Below, in pieces: positions 8,800-17,338 of a stretch of 64,000 bases of DNA. Position numbers and translations under genes: made by a program. Within the stretch, counting starts at the first letter, position 1, and every line of letters starts with the position of its first letter. Source of the DNA: Streptomyces viridiviolaceus (lineage in GTDB: Bacteria; Actinomycetota; Actinomycetes; Streptomycetales; Streptomycetaceae). The stretch lies in contig NZ_BMWA01000026.1 of assembly GCF_014650995.1 (NCBI RefSeq), positions 62,001-126,000 of the forward strand, in the 5' to 3' direction. The notes under the pieces were generated by a model, which searched no databases, was not told where the DNA came from, and saw only the letters and a list, made by a program, of their open reading frames with translations.

Positions 8800-9007
8800 A
8801 CTCCCGCGGTCGGGCGGCAGGCAGCGCCCGGCCACGGCGCCGGACCGCACACGCCACACCCACGGGACTCGCGGGCCCGCGCACGAGGCCCGATGTACCC
8901 GCGGCCGTCGCGGGGCCGCCTCTGAACCCGAGGGCCGCGGCCGTACCGCGACGGTCGTGGGCCCACCCACGGCGATATCAGGTGTCCGCAGGGGCATCAC
9001 GCACACA

Positions 9008-9056
9008 CGACAGACCGCGGGTGCCGTACGTGACACGTACGGCACCCGCGGTCTGT
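9008..9056. terminator. Bidirectional terminator between fxsA and rbpA
   Basis: A perfect 22-bp inverted repeat (9008-9029 with 9035-9056, loop TGACA) lies between the convergent genes fxsA and rbpA and can serve both. Confidence 0.9.
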
Positions 9057-9093
9057 CCACGTGCGCTGAAACCTCGCTCAGCCCCCGCGGGGA

Positions 9094-9468
9094 CTACGCA
9101 CTCTTGCGGCTGTCCCGGGGATGAACCGCGATGTTCATCGCGCCCGAGCGCAGAACGGCCAGCCGCTCCTCGAGGACCTCTTCGAGTTCCTCGCGGGTGC
9201 GCCGCTCCATCAGCATGTCCCAGTGCGTACGCGCGGGCTTGGCCTTCTTCTCCTCCGGGCCGTCGCCGTCCACCAGGAGTGCCTGGGCCCCGCAGACCTT
9301 GCACTCCCACTCCGGCGGGATCTCCGCCTCGACCGAGAAGGGCATCTCGAAGCGGTGCCCCTTCTCGCATGCGTACTCCACGGCCTGGCGCGGGGCCAGG
9401 TCGATGCCGCGGTCCGTCTCGTAGCTGGTCACCACGAGGCGCGTGCCGCGAAGAGCTCGCTCACTCAT
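9094..9468 (-). CDS. rbpA: RNA polymerase-binding protein RbpA
   Basis: A 124-aa actinobacterial transcription factor that binds the group-1 sigma factor and core polymerase and stabilises the open complex at HrdB-type promoters. The core domain is clear: GTRLVVTSYETDRGIDLAPR, then the zinc-finger-like part with YACEKGHRFEMPF and EWECKVCGAQA, then a basic linker (EEKKAKPARTHWDMLMERR) and the C-terminal sigma-interaction helix EELEEVLEERLAVLRSG. The gene has a SigR consensus promoter 61-88 bases upstream, as described for S. coelicolor, which links it to the disulphide-stress response. Confidence 0.97.
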   Translation of the reverse strand: MSERALRGTRLVVTSYETDRGIDLAPRQAVEYACEKGHRFEMPFSVEAEIPPEWECKVCGAQALLVDGDGPEEKKAKPARTHWDMLMERRTREELEEVLEERLAVLRSGAMNIAVHPRDSRKSA

Positions 9469-9528
9469 GAATCGTGCCTCCCGGGCTTGTCGCCCACAGG
9501 ACAGGTGTCGCTGTCGTCGTCATCCGGT

Positions 9529-9556
9529 CAACGTCCGGTCGGCGGTAAAGATTCCC
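9529..9556 (-). promoter_or_regulatory. SigR (disulphide-stress) promoter of rbpA
   Basis: On the minus strand GGGAAT (9556-9551), an 18-base spacer and GTTG (9532-9529) match the SigR consensus GGGAAT-N18-GTT exactly. The rbpA start codon is at 9468, so the leader is about 55 bases. Confidence 0.85.
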
Positions 9557-9747
9557 GTCCCGAGTCCCGTTCCGGGGCCATGCGTCGCCGTCGTAGCCGC
9601 AGCCTTGTCAACCAGTGCAGTACCCACCGGCGTCCGGTTTGTCACCTCTGATAACAGATGTGACCCAGCGTTTCGACACCTTTGACGCGCAGTAACGGTA
9701 CGCCTGGCAGGCCAAACGCGTACACTACAGCCCTTTCGCGCCGAGTG

Positions 9748-11094
9748 CTAAATCCTTTCGGGTAGTGGATTGCCCGCGTCGGTGATCGCCCGCCTCACCG
9801 GCACCCGCGCGAGGAGCAGGAAACCGAGGGCGAAGAACGCCACGAGCGAGATGATCGCGTCCCGGTAGCTCCCGGTCAGCTGGTACGTGAGGCCGAACAG
9901 CAAGGGACCGAGCCAGCTCATGCCGCGGTCGCTCAGCTCGTACGCCGAGAAGTACTCGGCCTCCTTGCCGGGCGGAACGAGGTGCGAGAACAGCGAGCGG
10001 GACAGCGCCTGACTGCCGCCGAGCACGAGTCCGATCCCGGCGGCCAGCACGAAGAACCACGCCGGCGCGCCGGCCGGCAGGAAGTAGCCGGCCGCGAGCG
10101 TGACCGTCCAGGCGACCAGGGATCCGAGGATCGTGCGCTTCGCCCCGTACGTCCGGGCCAGCCGGCCCAGAGCCAGGGCTCCCGCCACCGCCAGCACCTG
10201 GACCAGCAGCACGGCCACGATGAGCGTGGACTGCCCGAGGTCCAGCTCCTCGGAGCCGTAGACGGACGCCTGGGAGATCACCGTCTGGATGCCGTCGTTG
10301 TAGACCAGGTACGCCAGCAGGAAGGCCAGCGTCAGCGGGTGCCGGCGCATGTCGCGTACGGTCGCCGCGAGCTGCCGGAACCCGGGGAGGGCCGCCTTGC
10401 GCGCGGGTGCCCGGCGGTCGCGCAGCCGGCGCAGCGGGACGAGTGCGAACGCGCCCCACCACAGACCGGCCGACGCCAGGCAGACGCGGACCGCCGCGCT
10501 CTCGGAGAGGCCGAAGGAGTCGTGGGCGGTGTAGAGGACCAGGTTCACCACCAGTACCAGCGACCCCGCCGCGTAACCGAAGGCCCAGCCGCGGGACGAG
10601 ACCGCGTCGCGCTCCTCGGGCGGGGCGATCTGCGGCAGGTAGGAGTTGTAGAGCATCATCGCCACGGACTGCGCGGCGTTGGCGACGACCAGGAGCACGC
10701 CACCGAGCAGATAGCGGTCGCCGTCGAGGAAGAACATGCCGGTCGTGGCGGCCGCCCCGGTGTACGCGGCGACGCCCAGCAGGGGCTTCTTGCGGCCCGT
10801 GCGGTCGGCCGCGGCACCCACCAGGGGCATCACCAGCACGGCCACGATCACCGACAGGGACACCGAGTACGCGAAGAAGGACCCGGCGCGCACCGGTATC
10901 CCCAGGGGGTGGACGTATCCGTCCGCGTCCGCCGCCGACTCGGCGACCGACGTCAGGTAGGGCCCCAGGAACACCGTGAGCACGCTCGTGGAGTAGACCG
11001 AGCACGCCCAGTCGTAGAAGTACCAGCCGCGCTGCTCGCGCCGCCGGTCGGCGGCCCCGCAGGCCGCGTCCGTCCGCACGGTGTCGGTGCCCAC
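9748..11094 (-). CDS. MFS transporter, UMF1/Atg22-like
   Basis: A 448-aa polytopic membrane protein with about 12 hydrophobic segments. The N-terminus (QRGWYFYDWACSVYSTSVLTVFLGPYL) and the loop VGAAADRTGRKKPLL are typical of the UMF1 branch of the major facilitator superfamily (PF11700, related to yeast Atg22). The substrate is unknown. The start is GTG 11094. The gene lies between the glycerophosphodiesterase gene (51 bases upstream, same strand) and rbpA; the rbpA SigR promoter lies downstream of its stop, so the two are probably separate units. No terminator was found between them. Confidence 0.87.
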   Translation of the reverse strand: MGTDTVRTDAACGAADRRREQRGWYFYDWACSVYSTSVLTVFLGPYLTSVAESAADADGYVHPLGIPVRAGSFFAYSVSLSVIVAVLVMPLVGAAADRTGRKKPLLGVAAYTGAAATTGMFFLDGDRYLLGGVLLVVANAAQSVAMMLYNSYLPQIAPPEERDAVSSRGWAFGYAAGSLVLVVNLVLYTAHDSFGLSESAAVRVCLASAGLWWGAFALVPLRRLRDRRAPARKAALPGFRQLAATVRDMRRHPLTLAFLLAYLVYNDGIQTVISQASVYGSEELDLGQSTLIVAVLLVQVLAVAGALALGRLARTYGAKRTILGSLVAWTVTLAAGYFLPAGAPAWFFVLAAGIGLVLGGSQALSRSLFSHLVPPGKEAEYFSAYELSDRGMSWLGPLLFGLTYQLTGSYRDAIISLVAFFALGFLLLARVPVRRAITDAGNPLPERI

Positions 11095-11145
11095 CCGTGC
11101 CCTCGCTTCCCCGTGACGCGCGACGCCCGGGGCCCGGCCGGGGTC

Positions 11146-11913
11146 TCAGACCCAGACGCCGCGGTCCTCCATGACCTTGCGCAGTGTGTCGATGTGATCG
11201 GTCATGATGCCATCCACTCCCAGGTCCAGGAGCCGGTGCATGCGGTCGGCATCGTTCACGGTCCACACGTGCACCTGCAGTCCGAGCGCGTGGGCGGCGC
11301 GGACGAAGCGGTGGTCCACCACCTGGATGCCCGACTGGGCCTCGGGCACCTGCGCGGCCACCGCCGAGCGGCGCAGCGCCGCCGGCACGCCCCAGGAGCG
11401 CAGCCGCAGGTTGAGCACGCCCCGGGTGCCGTACGAGGTGGCCAGTCGCGGGCCGGCCAGCCGCTGGGCGCGGACGACGCGCGCCTCGGAGAACGAGCCG
11501 AGGCAGACGCGGTCCCAGGCGTTCGCGCGCTCGATCAGCTCCAGGAAGGGCAGCAGCGCGGGCTCCGCCTTGACGTCGACGTTCCAGCGCACCTCGGGCA
11601 GGGCCTCCAGAAGGTCTTCGAAGAGGGGTACCGGCTCCTCGCCCGCCACGCGCGCGTGGCGCACCTGCTCCCACCTCAGGTCGGCGATCCGGCCGGCGCC
11701 GTCCGTCACCCGGTCCAGGGTCGCGTCGTGGAACGCGACGAGCCTGCCGTCCCGTGTGGCGTGGACGTCGGTCTCGATGTACCGGTAGCCCGTCTCGACC
11801 GCGCGCCGGAACTGCCGGAGGGTGTTCTCCAGACCCTCCGCGGCCCCGCCCCGGTGGGCGAAGGCGATCGGGCCGGGATGGTCGAGGTAGGGGTGGCGTA
11901 TCGGCGAGCTCAC
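11146..11913 (-). CDS. Glycerophosphodiester phosphodiesterase
   Basis: A 255-aa GDPD-family enzyme that splits glycerophosphodiesters to glycerol 3-phosphate and an alcohol. The TIM-barrel metal and catalytic motifs are present: FAHRGGAAEGLENT near residue 20, ETDVHATRDGRLVAFHD, and VDVKAEP. The C-terminal VHVWTVND and GVDGIMTDHIDTL are also typical. It starts at GTG 11913, overlapping the stop of the yczE-type gene by four bases (GTGA), so the two are almost certainly translated together. There is no signal peptide, pointing to a cytoplasmic role in lipid head-group recycling. The frame is open far upstream, but that portion is shadow of other genes. Confidence 0.93.
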   Translation of the reverse strand: MSSPIRHPYLDHPGPIAFAHRGGAAEGLENTLRQFRRAVETGYRYIETDVHATRDGRLVAFHDATLDRVTDGAGRIADLRWEQVRHARVAGEEPVPLFEDLLEALPEVRWNVDVKAEPALLPFLELIERANAWDRVCLGSFSEARVVRAQRLAGPRLATSYGTRGVLNLRLRSWGVPAALRRSAVAAQVPEAQSGIQVVDHRFVRAAHALGLQVHVWTVNDADRMHRLLDLGVDGIMTDHIDTLRKVMEDRGVWV

Positions 11914-12602
11914 GGACGAAGTATCGCTCCTCGTGGTTGCCCGGCGGCAACGACCGGGCTGCCGACCGGTGCCGTGGGGACGGCGAAAGCGCGCAGGAAG
12001 AGCTGGGCGAGCGGTCCGATCGACACCGCGTACAGCAGGGTGCCGACGCCCACGGTGCCACCGAGGGCGAAGCCCGTCGCCACGACCGCGATCTCGATGG
12101 CCGTGCGCACGAGGCGCACCGACAGCCCCGTGCGCCGGTTCAGGCCCGTCATCAGGCCGTCTCGCGGGCCCGGGCCGAAGCGCGCCGCGATGTACAGGCC
12201 GGTCGCCGCGCCGTTCAGCACGATGCCGGCGACCATCAGCCCGATCCGCACCATAGGGCCGTGGACGTCGGGCACGACGGCCAGCGTCGCGTCCATAGCG
12301 GCGCCGATCACCAGCACGTTGGAGACCGTGCCGAGACCGGGCCGCTGCCGCAGCGGGATCCACAGCAGCAGCACCGCGGCGCCGACGATGGTCAGCACCA
12401 CGCCCATCGACAGGCCGGTGCGCTCCGCGAGGCCCTGGTGCAGGACGTTCCACGGTTCCAGTCCGAGTCCCGACCTGACCAGCAGTGCCGAACTCGCGCC
12501 GTACAGCACGAGACCGCCGTAGAGCTGTGTCAGCCGTCGTGCGAGATGCCCTTGCCTGGACAAGACGTGCCCCCCTGTGGTGGTGGTAGTGGCCTGTTCC
12601 AT
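11910..12602 (-). CDS. YczE/YitT-type integral membrane protein
   Basis: A 230-aa membrane protein from ATG 12602 with about five hydrophobic helices (for example LYGGLVLYGASSALLV, GVVLTIVGAAVLLLWI, GLMVAGIVLNGAATGLYIAA). The loop GPGPRDGLMTGLNRRTG is diagnostic of the YczE (BCR YitT-like) family. Function unknown. It is divergent from a MocR-type regulator, an arrangement known for yczE-yczR pairs in many Gram-positives, which suggests the regulator controls it. A start further upstream (12668) would overlap the MocR start and is less likely. Confidence 0.85.
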   Translation of the reverse strand: MEQATTTTTGGHVLSRQGHLARRLTQLYGGLVLYGASSALLVRSGLGLEPWNVLHQGLAERTGLSMGVVLTIVGAAVLLLWIPLRQRPGLGTVSNVLVIGAAMDATLAVVPDVHGPMVRIGLMVAGIVLNGAATGLYIAARFGPGPRDGLMTGLNRRTGLSVRLVRTAIEIAVVATGFALGGTVGVGTLLYAVSIGPLAQLFLRAFAVPTAPVGSPVVAAGQPRGAILRP

Positions 12603-12666
12603 GACACCCTGTGGCTTGAGAAGTGAGGCCATCCATGGCCAATCCGGGGAAGGTGGACTGATTTCC

Positions 12667-14166
12667 ATGGTGCAGTGGACCTCGGCCGTGGGGGCGGCTC
12701 AGCTCGCCCGGCTGCTCGGCTCCCAGCAGGACCGCCCGGCCGGCCCCGGCACCCGCCGCCCGCCCGCCTACCGCGCGCTCGCCGACGGCATCCGGCTGCT
12801 GGTGCTCGAGGGGCGGGTGCCGGTCGCCGCCCGGCTGCCCGCCGAACGCGAGCTGGCCCTCGCCCTGTCCGTCAGCCGCACCACGGTCGCCGCGGCCTAC
12901 GAGGCCCTGCGCGCCGAGGGCTTCCTGGAGTCCCGGCGCGGCGCCGGCAGCTGGACCGCGGTACCGGCCGGGAACCCGTTGCCCGCGCGCGGGCTCGAAC
13001 CCCTTCCGCCCGAGGCCCTCGGCTCGATGATCGACCTCGGCTGCGCGGCACTGCCCGCGCCCGAGCCCTGGCTCACCCGGGCCGTGCAGGGCGCCCTGGA
13101 GGAGCTGCCGCCGTACGCGCACACGCACGGCGACTATCCGGCCGGGCTGCCCGCGCTGCGCTCGATGATCGCCGACCGCTATACCGGGCGCGGGATCCCG
13201 ACCATGCCCGAGCAGATCATGGTGACCACGGGGGCGATGGGGGCGATCGACGCGATCTGCCATCTCTTCGGCGGCCGGGGCGAGCGCATCGCCGTCGAAT
13301 CGCCGTCGTACGCCAACATCCTGCAGCTGATGCGCGAGGCGGGGGCGCGGCTGGTGCCCGTCGCGATGGCCGAGGGGCTGGCCGGGTGGGACCTCGACCG
13401 CTGGCGGCAGGTGCTGAGGGAGGCGGCGCCCCGCATCGCGTACGTCGTCGCCGACTTCCACAACCCCACGGGTGCGCTGGCCGACGACGACCAGCGGCGG
13501 CGGCTGGTGGACGCGGCCCGCTCGGCGGGGACCGTCCTCGTGGCCGACGAGACGATGAGCGAGCTGTGGCTGGAGGACGAGGTCGAGATGCCGCGCCCCG
13601 TGTGCGCGTTCGACCCGGCCGGCTCGACGGTCGTCACCGTCGGTTCCGCCAGCAAGGCCTTCTGGGCGGGCATGCGCATCGGCTGGGTCCGGGCGGCACC
13701 CGACGTCATCCGCAGCCTGGTCGCCGCGCGCGCGTACGCCGACCTGGGCACTCCCGTACTGGAGCAGCTGGCCGTGAACTGGCTGTTCGGCACGGGCGGC
13801 TGGGAGCAGGCCGTGCAGGTGCGGCGCGACCAGGCCCGGCAGAACCGGGACGAGCTGGTGGCGGCGGTACGGCGGGAGCTGCCCGGCTGGGAGTTCGAGG
13901 TGCCGAGGGGCGGACTCACCCTGTGGGTGCGCACCGGGGGACTGTCGGGATCGCGGCTGGCCGAGGCGGGCGAGCGCGTGGGGGTGCGGGTCCCGTCCGG
14001 TCCGCGCTTCGGGGTGGACGGGGCCTTCGAGGGGTACGTGCGGCTGCCGTTCACCGTCGGCGGGGCGGTGGCGGAGGAGGCGGCCGTACGGCTGGCCGCG
14101 GCGGCCCGTCTGGTGGAGAACGGCGGCGTGGGGGCGGGCGAGGCGCCGAGGACGTTCGTGGCGTAG
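12667..14166 (+). CDS. MocR/PdxR-type PLP-dependent regulator (GntR HTH + aminotransferase fold)
   Basis: A 499-aa fusion: an N-terminal winged helix of GntR type (about residues 30-100: RALADGIRLLVLEG, LPAERELALALSVSRTTV, YEALRAEGFLESRRGAGSW) joined by a linker to a fold-type-I aminotransferase domain (FHNPTGAL, DETMSELW, and the Schiff-base lysine K330 in SASKAFWAGMRIGW). Such proteins are regulators, not enzymes. ATG 12667 is preceded by GGGGAAGG. It is divergent from the yczE/GDPD pair, its probable target, with 64 bases between the two starts. Confidence 0.92.
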   Translation: MVQWTSAVGAAQLARLLGSQQDRPAGPGTRRPPAYRALADGIRLLVLEGRVPVAARLPAERELALALSVSRTTVAAAYEALRAEGFLESRRGAGSWTAVPAGNPLPARGLEPLPPEALGSMIDLGCAALPAPEPWLTRAVQGALEELPPYAHTHGDYPAGLPALRSMIADRYTGRGIPTMPEQIMVTTGAMGAIDAICHLFGGRGERIAVESPSYANILQLMREAGARLVPVAMAEGLAGWDLDRWRQVLREAAPRIAYVVADFHNPTGALADDDQRRRLVDAARSAGTVLVADETMSELWLEDEVEMPRPVCAFDPAGSTVVTVGSASKAFWAGMRIGWVRAAPDVIRSLVAARAYADLGTPVLEQLAVNWLFGTGGWEQAVQVRRDQARQNRDELVAAVRRELPGWEFEVPRGGLTLWVRTGGLSGSRLAEAGERVGVRVPSGPRFGVDGAFEGYVRLPFTVGGAVAEEAAVRLAAAARLVENGGVGAGEAPRTFVA

Positions 14167-14349
14167 CGGAACGGCCGCGCCGCCGCCGGGCTCGCAGCCG
14201 CGGGCGGGTCCGTGCGGCCGTGGCCGCTCCGGGGCGGTGGGACGCCGCCGTCGGCCGGGGCGGAACGTGGCGGTCGGTGGGGCAGGTACGCGGTCGGCGA
14301 TCGCCCACGGGTACGGGCCGAGCGCGTCGTCCCCTACCCGTGCGCCTCC

Positions 14350-16077
14350 TCAGGAGGATTCCGCCGCCACTGCCTTGGCGGGCACCGCCTCCGTCCGGAC
14401 CGGTGCCGTGTCGTCCGGGGCGAGCGCCGTCGGTTCCGCGTCCGTGGCGACCGTCCCTTCCTCCTTCTCCGTCCCCATCTCCGTCCCGGCCGTGACGGAC
14501 TTCACGGCGGCCGGGACCGCCTCGGGCTCCGCCTCCGCGGGAACCGGGGCCTGCTCCCCGTCCGCCGGTGTGGTGCGCGGCGGGAGCAGGTCGAGCACCG
14601 CCTGCCGGTGGGCGTCGCTCGTCGCGTCGTCGTACGGGTCGGGTGTCGCCGGGACCTGGATGCGGTGGACCGGACCCGCGCCCAGACGGGCGTAGCCCCG
14701 GCCCGGCGGAACCTGGTCCACGGGCGTGGTGGGCGCGGGGGCGCCGAGTACGGCCGCCACCTGGTCCGCCGTGGCCGGGCCGAGGACGACACGCGCGCGT
14801 GTGTGCTGCCGTACGGCGTCGCCGAGGAGGTCCAGCGCGTCCAGCTGGTCGGCCACGACGACCGTCACGTTCGCCGCGCGGCCGTGCCGCAGCGGGACGT
14901 GGAGCAGGGACTGAGGATCCCGGCGGCCGTCCGCGGCGGCCAGGTGCGCGAAGGCGCTCGGCCGGTCCACGAGGATCCACAGCGGCCGCCTGGCGTCCTC
15001 CGGCGGCGGGCGGCCCTCCTGCCGGGCCTGGTTGACGGCGACCAGCCGGCGTTCGGTCTCGTGGGTGGCCCACTCCAGGCTGGTGAGCGCGCCGGTCAGG
15101 CCGCACTCGACGGCCAGCACCCCGTCCCGGCCGGTCAGGCAGGCGTACTCGCCGGTGCCGCCCCCGTCGACGATCACCAGGTCGCCGCGGAGCAGGGCCT
15201 GCAGGGCGACGGAGCGCAGCAGGGTGGACGTGCCGGTGCCCGGCTGGCCCAGGACCAGCAGGTGCGGCTCGGTGGAGCGGACGCCCGTGCGCCAGACGAC
15301 CGGCGGCACGTCCCGTTCCTCCTCGCCGTGGGTGAGCGGCAGGGTGCGCTGCACCTGGGTGGGGTCGGTGAAGCCGAGCACCGTCTCGCCGGGTGCCGTG
15401 ACGAAACGCTGCGCGGCGATGTCGGTGGGCAGCGGCGCGAGGGCGGTGAGCGAGAGGTGGTTGGCCTCCTCGTCCCACGCGAAGTGGTACTCCCGGCCCC
15501 TGCCCGCCTTGGCGCTCAGCAGGTGCTCGATCCGGGCCCGGGACTCGGCCTCCCCGTCGGTGAAGTATGCCGGGTAGCGGATCACCAACTGACAGAAGCG
15601 CCCGGTCTCGTCGAACTCGTACGCGGGGAACGCCTTCTCCCACTCACCCCCGTGGACGTAGAGGGGGTCGGGGTCCTCGGCCACCGAGAAGTAGGGGACC
15701 AGCGCCTCGTAGAGCGATTTCAGGCGCTGGACCTGGGAGTCGTCGGGGCCCTGCGAGGCAGGTGGTGTGCGGTCCCTGCCCTGCCAGGCCGCCGCCGTCA
15801 TCACGGTGACGACGGCGAGCAGCGGGCCGTACGGCACGAGTGCCACGACCAGCACCACCGAGGCCAGCAGGAACAGCAGGGCACCGCGACGGTCCTTGGG
15901 GGTCTCGGCCCACTTGCGGCTCGCTGTCGCGGCCAGCCGGCGCAGACCGCGGGCGATCGTGATCAGTGGCTGGAGGACGTCGGTGGCGCCGGCGGCCGCC
16001 GTCCTGGCCAGCTCCCGGCTGCGGGCGAGCTGGGCGCCGCCGTTGCTCAGAATGCGGGGGAGGGGCCGCCGGGCCAC
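14350..16077 (-). CDS. FtsK/SpoIIIE-like membrane ATPase homologue with degenerate P-loop
   Basis: A 575-aa protein with two membrane helices near residues 65-95 (LLFLLASVVLVVALVPYGPLLAVVTVMT) and a RecA-like domain. The Walker A position reads GQPGTGTST near residue 280: the invariant Lys is Thr (codon ACG), and the Walker B strand reads WILVDRPS, without the usual Glu. ATP hydrolysis is therefore doubtful. The protein resembles 'ATP/GTP-binding' proteins of Streptomyces related to FtsK/TraB DNA pumps. The last 70 residues are low-complexity Ala/Pro/Glu. It is followed upstream (minus strand) by a 64-aa membrane protein, 49 bases away, probably an operon. Role unknown. Confidence 0.8.
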   Translation of the reverse strand: MARRPLPRILSNGGAQLARSRELARTAAAGATDVLQPLITIARGLRRLAATASRKWAETPKDRRGALLFLLASVVLVVALVPYGPLLAVVTVMTAAAWQGRDRTPPASQGPDDSQVQRLKSLYEALVPYFSVAEDPDPLYVHGGEWEKAFPAYEFDETGRFCQLVIRYPAYFTDGEAESRARIEHLLSAKAGRGREYHFAWDEEANHLSLTALAPLPTDIAAQRFVTAPGETVLGFTDPTQVQRTLPLTHGEEERDVPPVVWRTGVRSTEPHLLVLGQPGTGTSTLLRSVALQALLRGDLVIVDGGGTGEYACLTGRDGVLAVECGLTGALTSLEWATHETERRLVAVNQARQEGRPPPEDARRPLWILVDRPSAFAHLAAADGRRDPQSLLHVPLRHGRAANVTVVVADQLDALDLLGDAVRQHTRARVVLGPATADQVAAVLGAPAPTTPVDQVPPGRGYARLGAGPVHRIQVPATPDPYDDATSDAHRQAVLDLLPPRTTPADGEQAPVPAEAEPEAVPAAVKSVTAGTEMGTEKEEGTVATDAEPTALAPDDTAPVRTEAVPAKAVAAESS

Positions 16078-16126
16078 TGCTGCCTCCTGGGAGTGAGTAC
16101 GGGCGGGACGCGGACGGAGAGGGCCG

Positions 16127-16321
16127 TCAGAATCTGAGACCGCCGAGGAGGCTCGCCAGGCTCTCGCCTCCCGCCTTGATGCTCGGGGCGACGGCCGTGC
16201 TCGCGAGGTAGAAGCCGAACAGGACCGCGCACAGCAGGTGTGAGGTCTTGAGGCCGTCCTTGCGGCAGAAGATGAAGCAGACGATGCCGAGCAGGACGAC
16301 GCCTGAAATCGGGAGGATCAT
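16127..16321 (-). CDS. Small membrane protein, 64 aa
   Basis: The short frame starts at ATG 16321 with a site AGGAGAA a few bases upstream. Two hydrophobic helices are visible (LPISGVVLLGIVCFIFC and TSHLLCAVLFGFYLASTAVAP) split by the charged loop RKDGLKT. The tail KAGGESLASLLGGLRF is amphipathic. It is the first gene of the unit that includes the FtsK-like protein and is probably its membrane partner; the size and hydrophobicity resemble small Spd-like proteins encoded with DNA-translocase genes in actinomycete mobile elements, but that is only an analogy. Confidence 0.75.
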   Translation of the reverse strand: MILPISGVVLLGIVCFIFCRKDGLKTSHLLCAVLFGFYLASTAVAPSIKAGGESLASLLGGLRF

Positions 16322-16632
16322 GTGAGTTCTCCTGGTTCGCGGGGACAGTCACCATGAGTACTTCCAGGCTCACAGGATGTATCCATACGATAAAAGGTGC
16401 AAATGGGGGAAATTCGGCTGTTTTCCTCCGCCTGGCGTAGCGTTCGGAGGGCGGGCTGAGCAGGGCGGTTGCGTCCGGGCGGGTTCGTGGTGATCTTTGC
16501 CTCCGGCACTTCGGGTCATGTGCGGCGCGAGCCAGTACCCTGGCGATTCACTCGCACGGCTGCACCGCTCGCAGCGTGCGCACACGAAGTCCCCAACGTT
16601 CGTACGTTCGTAAGTGAGAGGCGGTCCGGCCC
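16322..16632. other. Divergent intergenic region with tandem 8-mer
   Basis: About 310 bases separate the small membrane gene (-) and the ankyrin gene (+). The part near 16380-16420 is unusually AT-rich for this genome and probably holds the minus-strand promoter. At 16596-16611 ACGTTCGT occurs twice in tandem, 21 bases before the ankyrin start. No further gene seen. Confidence 0.45.
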
Positions 16633-17025
16633 ATGAGTGAAGCCCCCGACCCCGAGGTCGTGGAGCTGGCGACCAAGATCTTCGATCTGGCCCGGCAGGG
16701 GCAGACCGAGGCGCTGGTGGCGTACGTGGACGCCGGCGTCCCGGCCAACCTCACCAACGACCGCGGCGACTCCCTCGTCATGCTCGCCGCCTACCACGGC
16801 CACGCCGACGCGGTGCGTGCGCTGCTGGCCCGCGGCGCCGAGGCCGACCGGATCAACGACCGGGGCCAGACCCCGCTCGCCGGGGCCGTGTTCAAGGGCG
16901 AGACCGAGGTGATCAAGGCCCTTCTGGAGGGCGGAGCGGACCCCTCCGCGGGCACGCCGTCGGCCGTCGACACCGCCCGGATGTTCGCCCGGACGGAGCT
17001 TCTGGAACTGTTCGGCCGGCAGTGA
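16633..17025 (+). CDS. Ankyrin-repeat protein
   Basis: A 130-aa soluble protein. After a short helical start (VVELATKIFDLARQGQTEALV) it contains about three ankyrin units: VDAGVPANLTNDRGDSLVMLA, YHGHADAVRALLARGAEADRI with NDRGQTPLAGA, and FKGETEVIKALLEGGADPSAG. These 33-residue repeats bind protein partners. No enzyme domain is present and the partner is unknown. The start ATG 16633 has GAGAGGCGG upstream. Stand-alone short ankyrin proteins of this size are common in Streptomyces. Confidence 0.92.
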   Translation: MSEAPDPEVVELATKIFDLARQGQTEALVAYVDAGVPANLTNDRGDSLVMLAAYHGHADAVRALLARGAEADRINDRGQTPLAGAVFKGETEVIKALLEGGADPSAGTPSAVDTARMFARTELLELFGRQ

Positions 17026-17232
17026 GCCGAAACTGATCAAGGCCCTGGTCACCAGGGAAAACACGGAAAACGGGGGAGGCGGTACGAGGCCGCCGAAATT
17101 TCGGTCGCGGCAGATGTGACCGCCGGGTCATCATGACGACGTGATTCACGGACGCGATGGCTGGGCAGGTGTTGCCGCACCGCGCGGGCCGTGATGCGGT
17201 CCGCATGGGCCACCGACGAGAGGCAGAGGAAG

Positions 17233-17292
17233 ATGGTCTACAGCAAGCAAGAGACGGCGGGCTCTCCGACGTGTTGTCGCACGGCCAGGTAA
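17233..17292 (+). CDS. Candidate small ORF / upstream peptide, 19 aa
   Basis: ATG 17233 is preceded by GAGGCAGAGGAAG, a strong ribosome site, and opens the 19-residue peptide MVYSKQETAGSPTCCRTAR ending at TAA. It ends 46 bases before the HEAT-repeat gene on the same strand. The peptide has a Cys-Cys pair. It may be a leader peptide or an independent short protein. Nothing else in this 313-base gap looks coding. Confidence 0.35.
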   Translation: MVYSKQETAGSPTCCRTAR

Positions 17293-17338
17293 CGCGTGTT
17301 CCCCGGTTGCGTCGACGCTTGATGTGAGGCTGTTTCCC

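Noticed and set aside
9982..12522. 846-codon plus-strand open frame opposite the MFS, GDPD and yczE genes
   Set aside because: It is antisense shadow typical of high-GC DNA; the protein is low-complexity Arg/Gly/Gln and the minus strand has clear families.
12577..12666. Upstream in-frame start for the MocR regulator
   Set aside because: The added residues are not family-like and would overlap the divergent yczE start; ATG 12667 has a good ribosome site.
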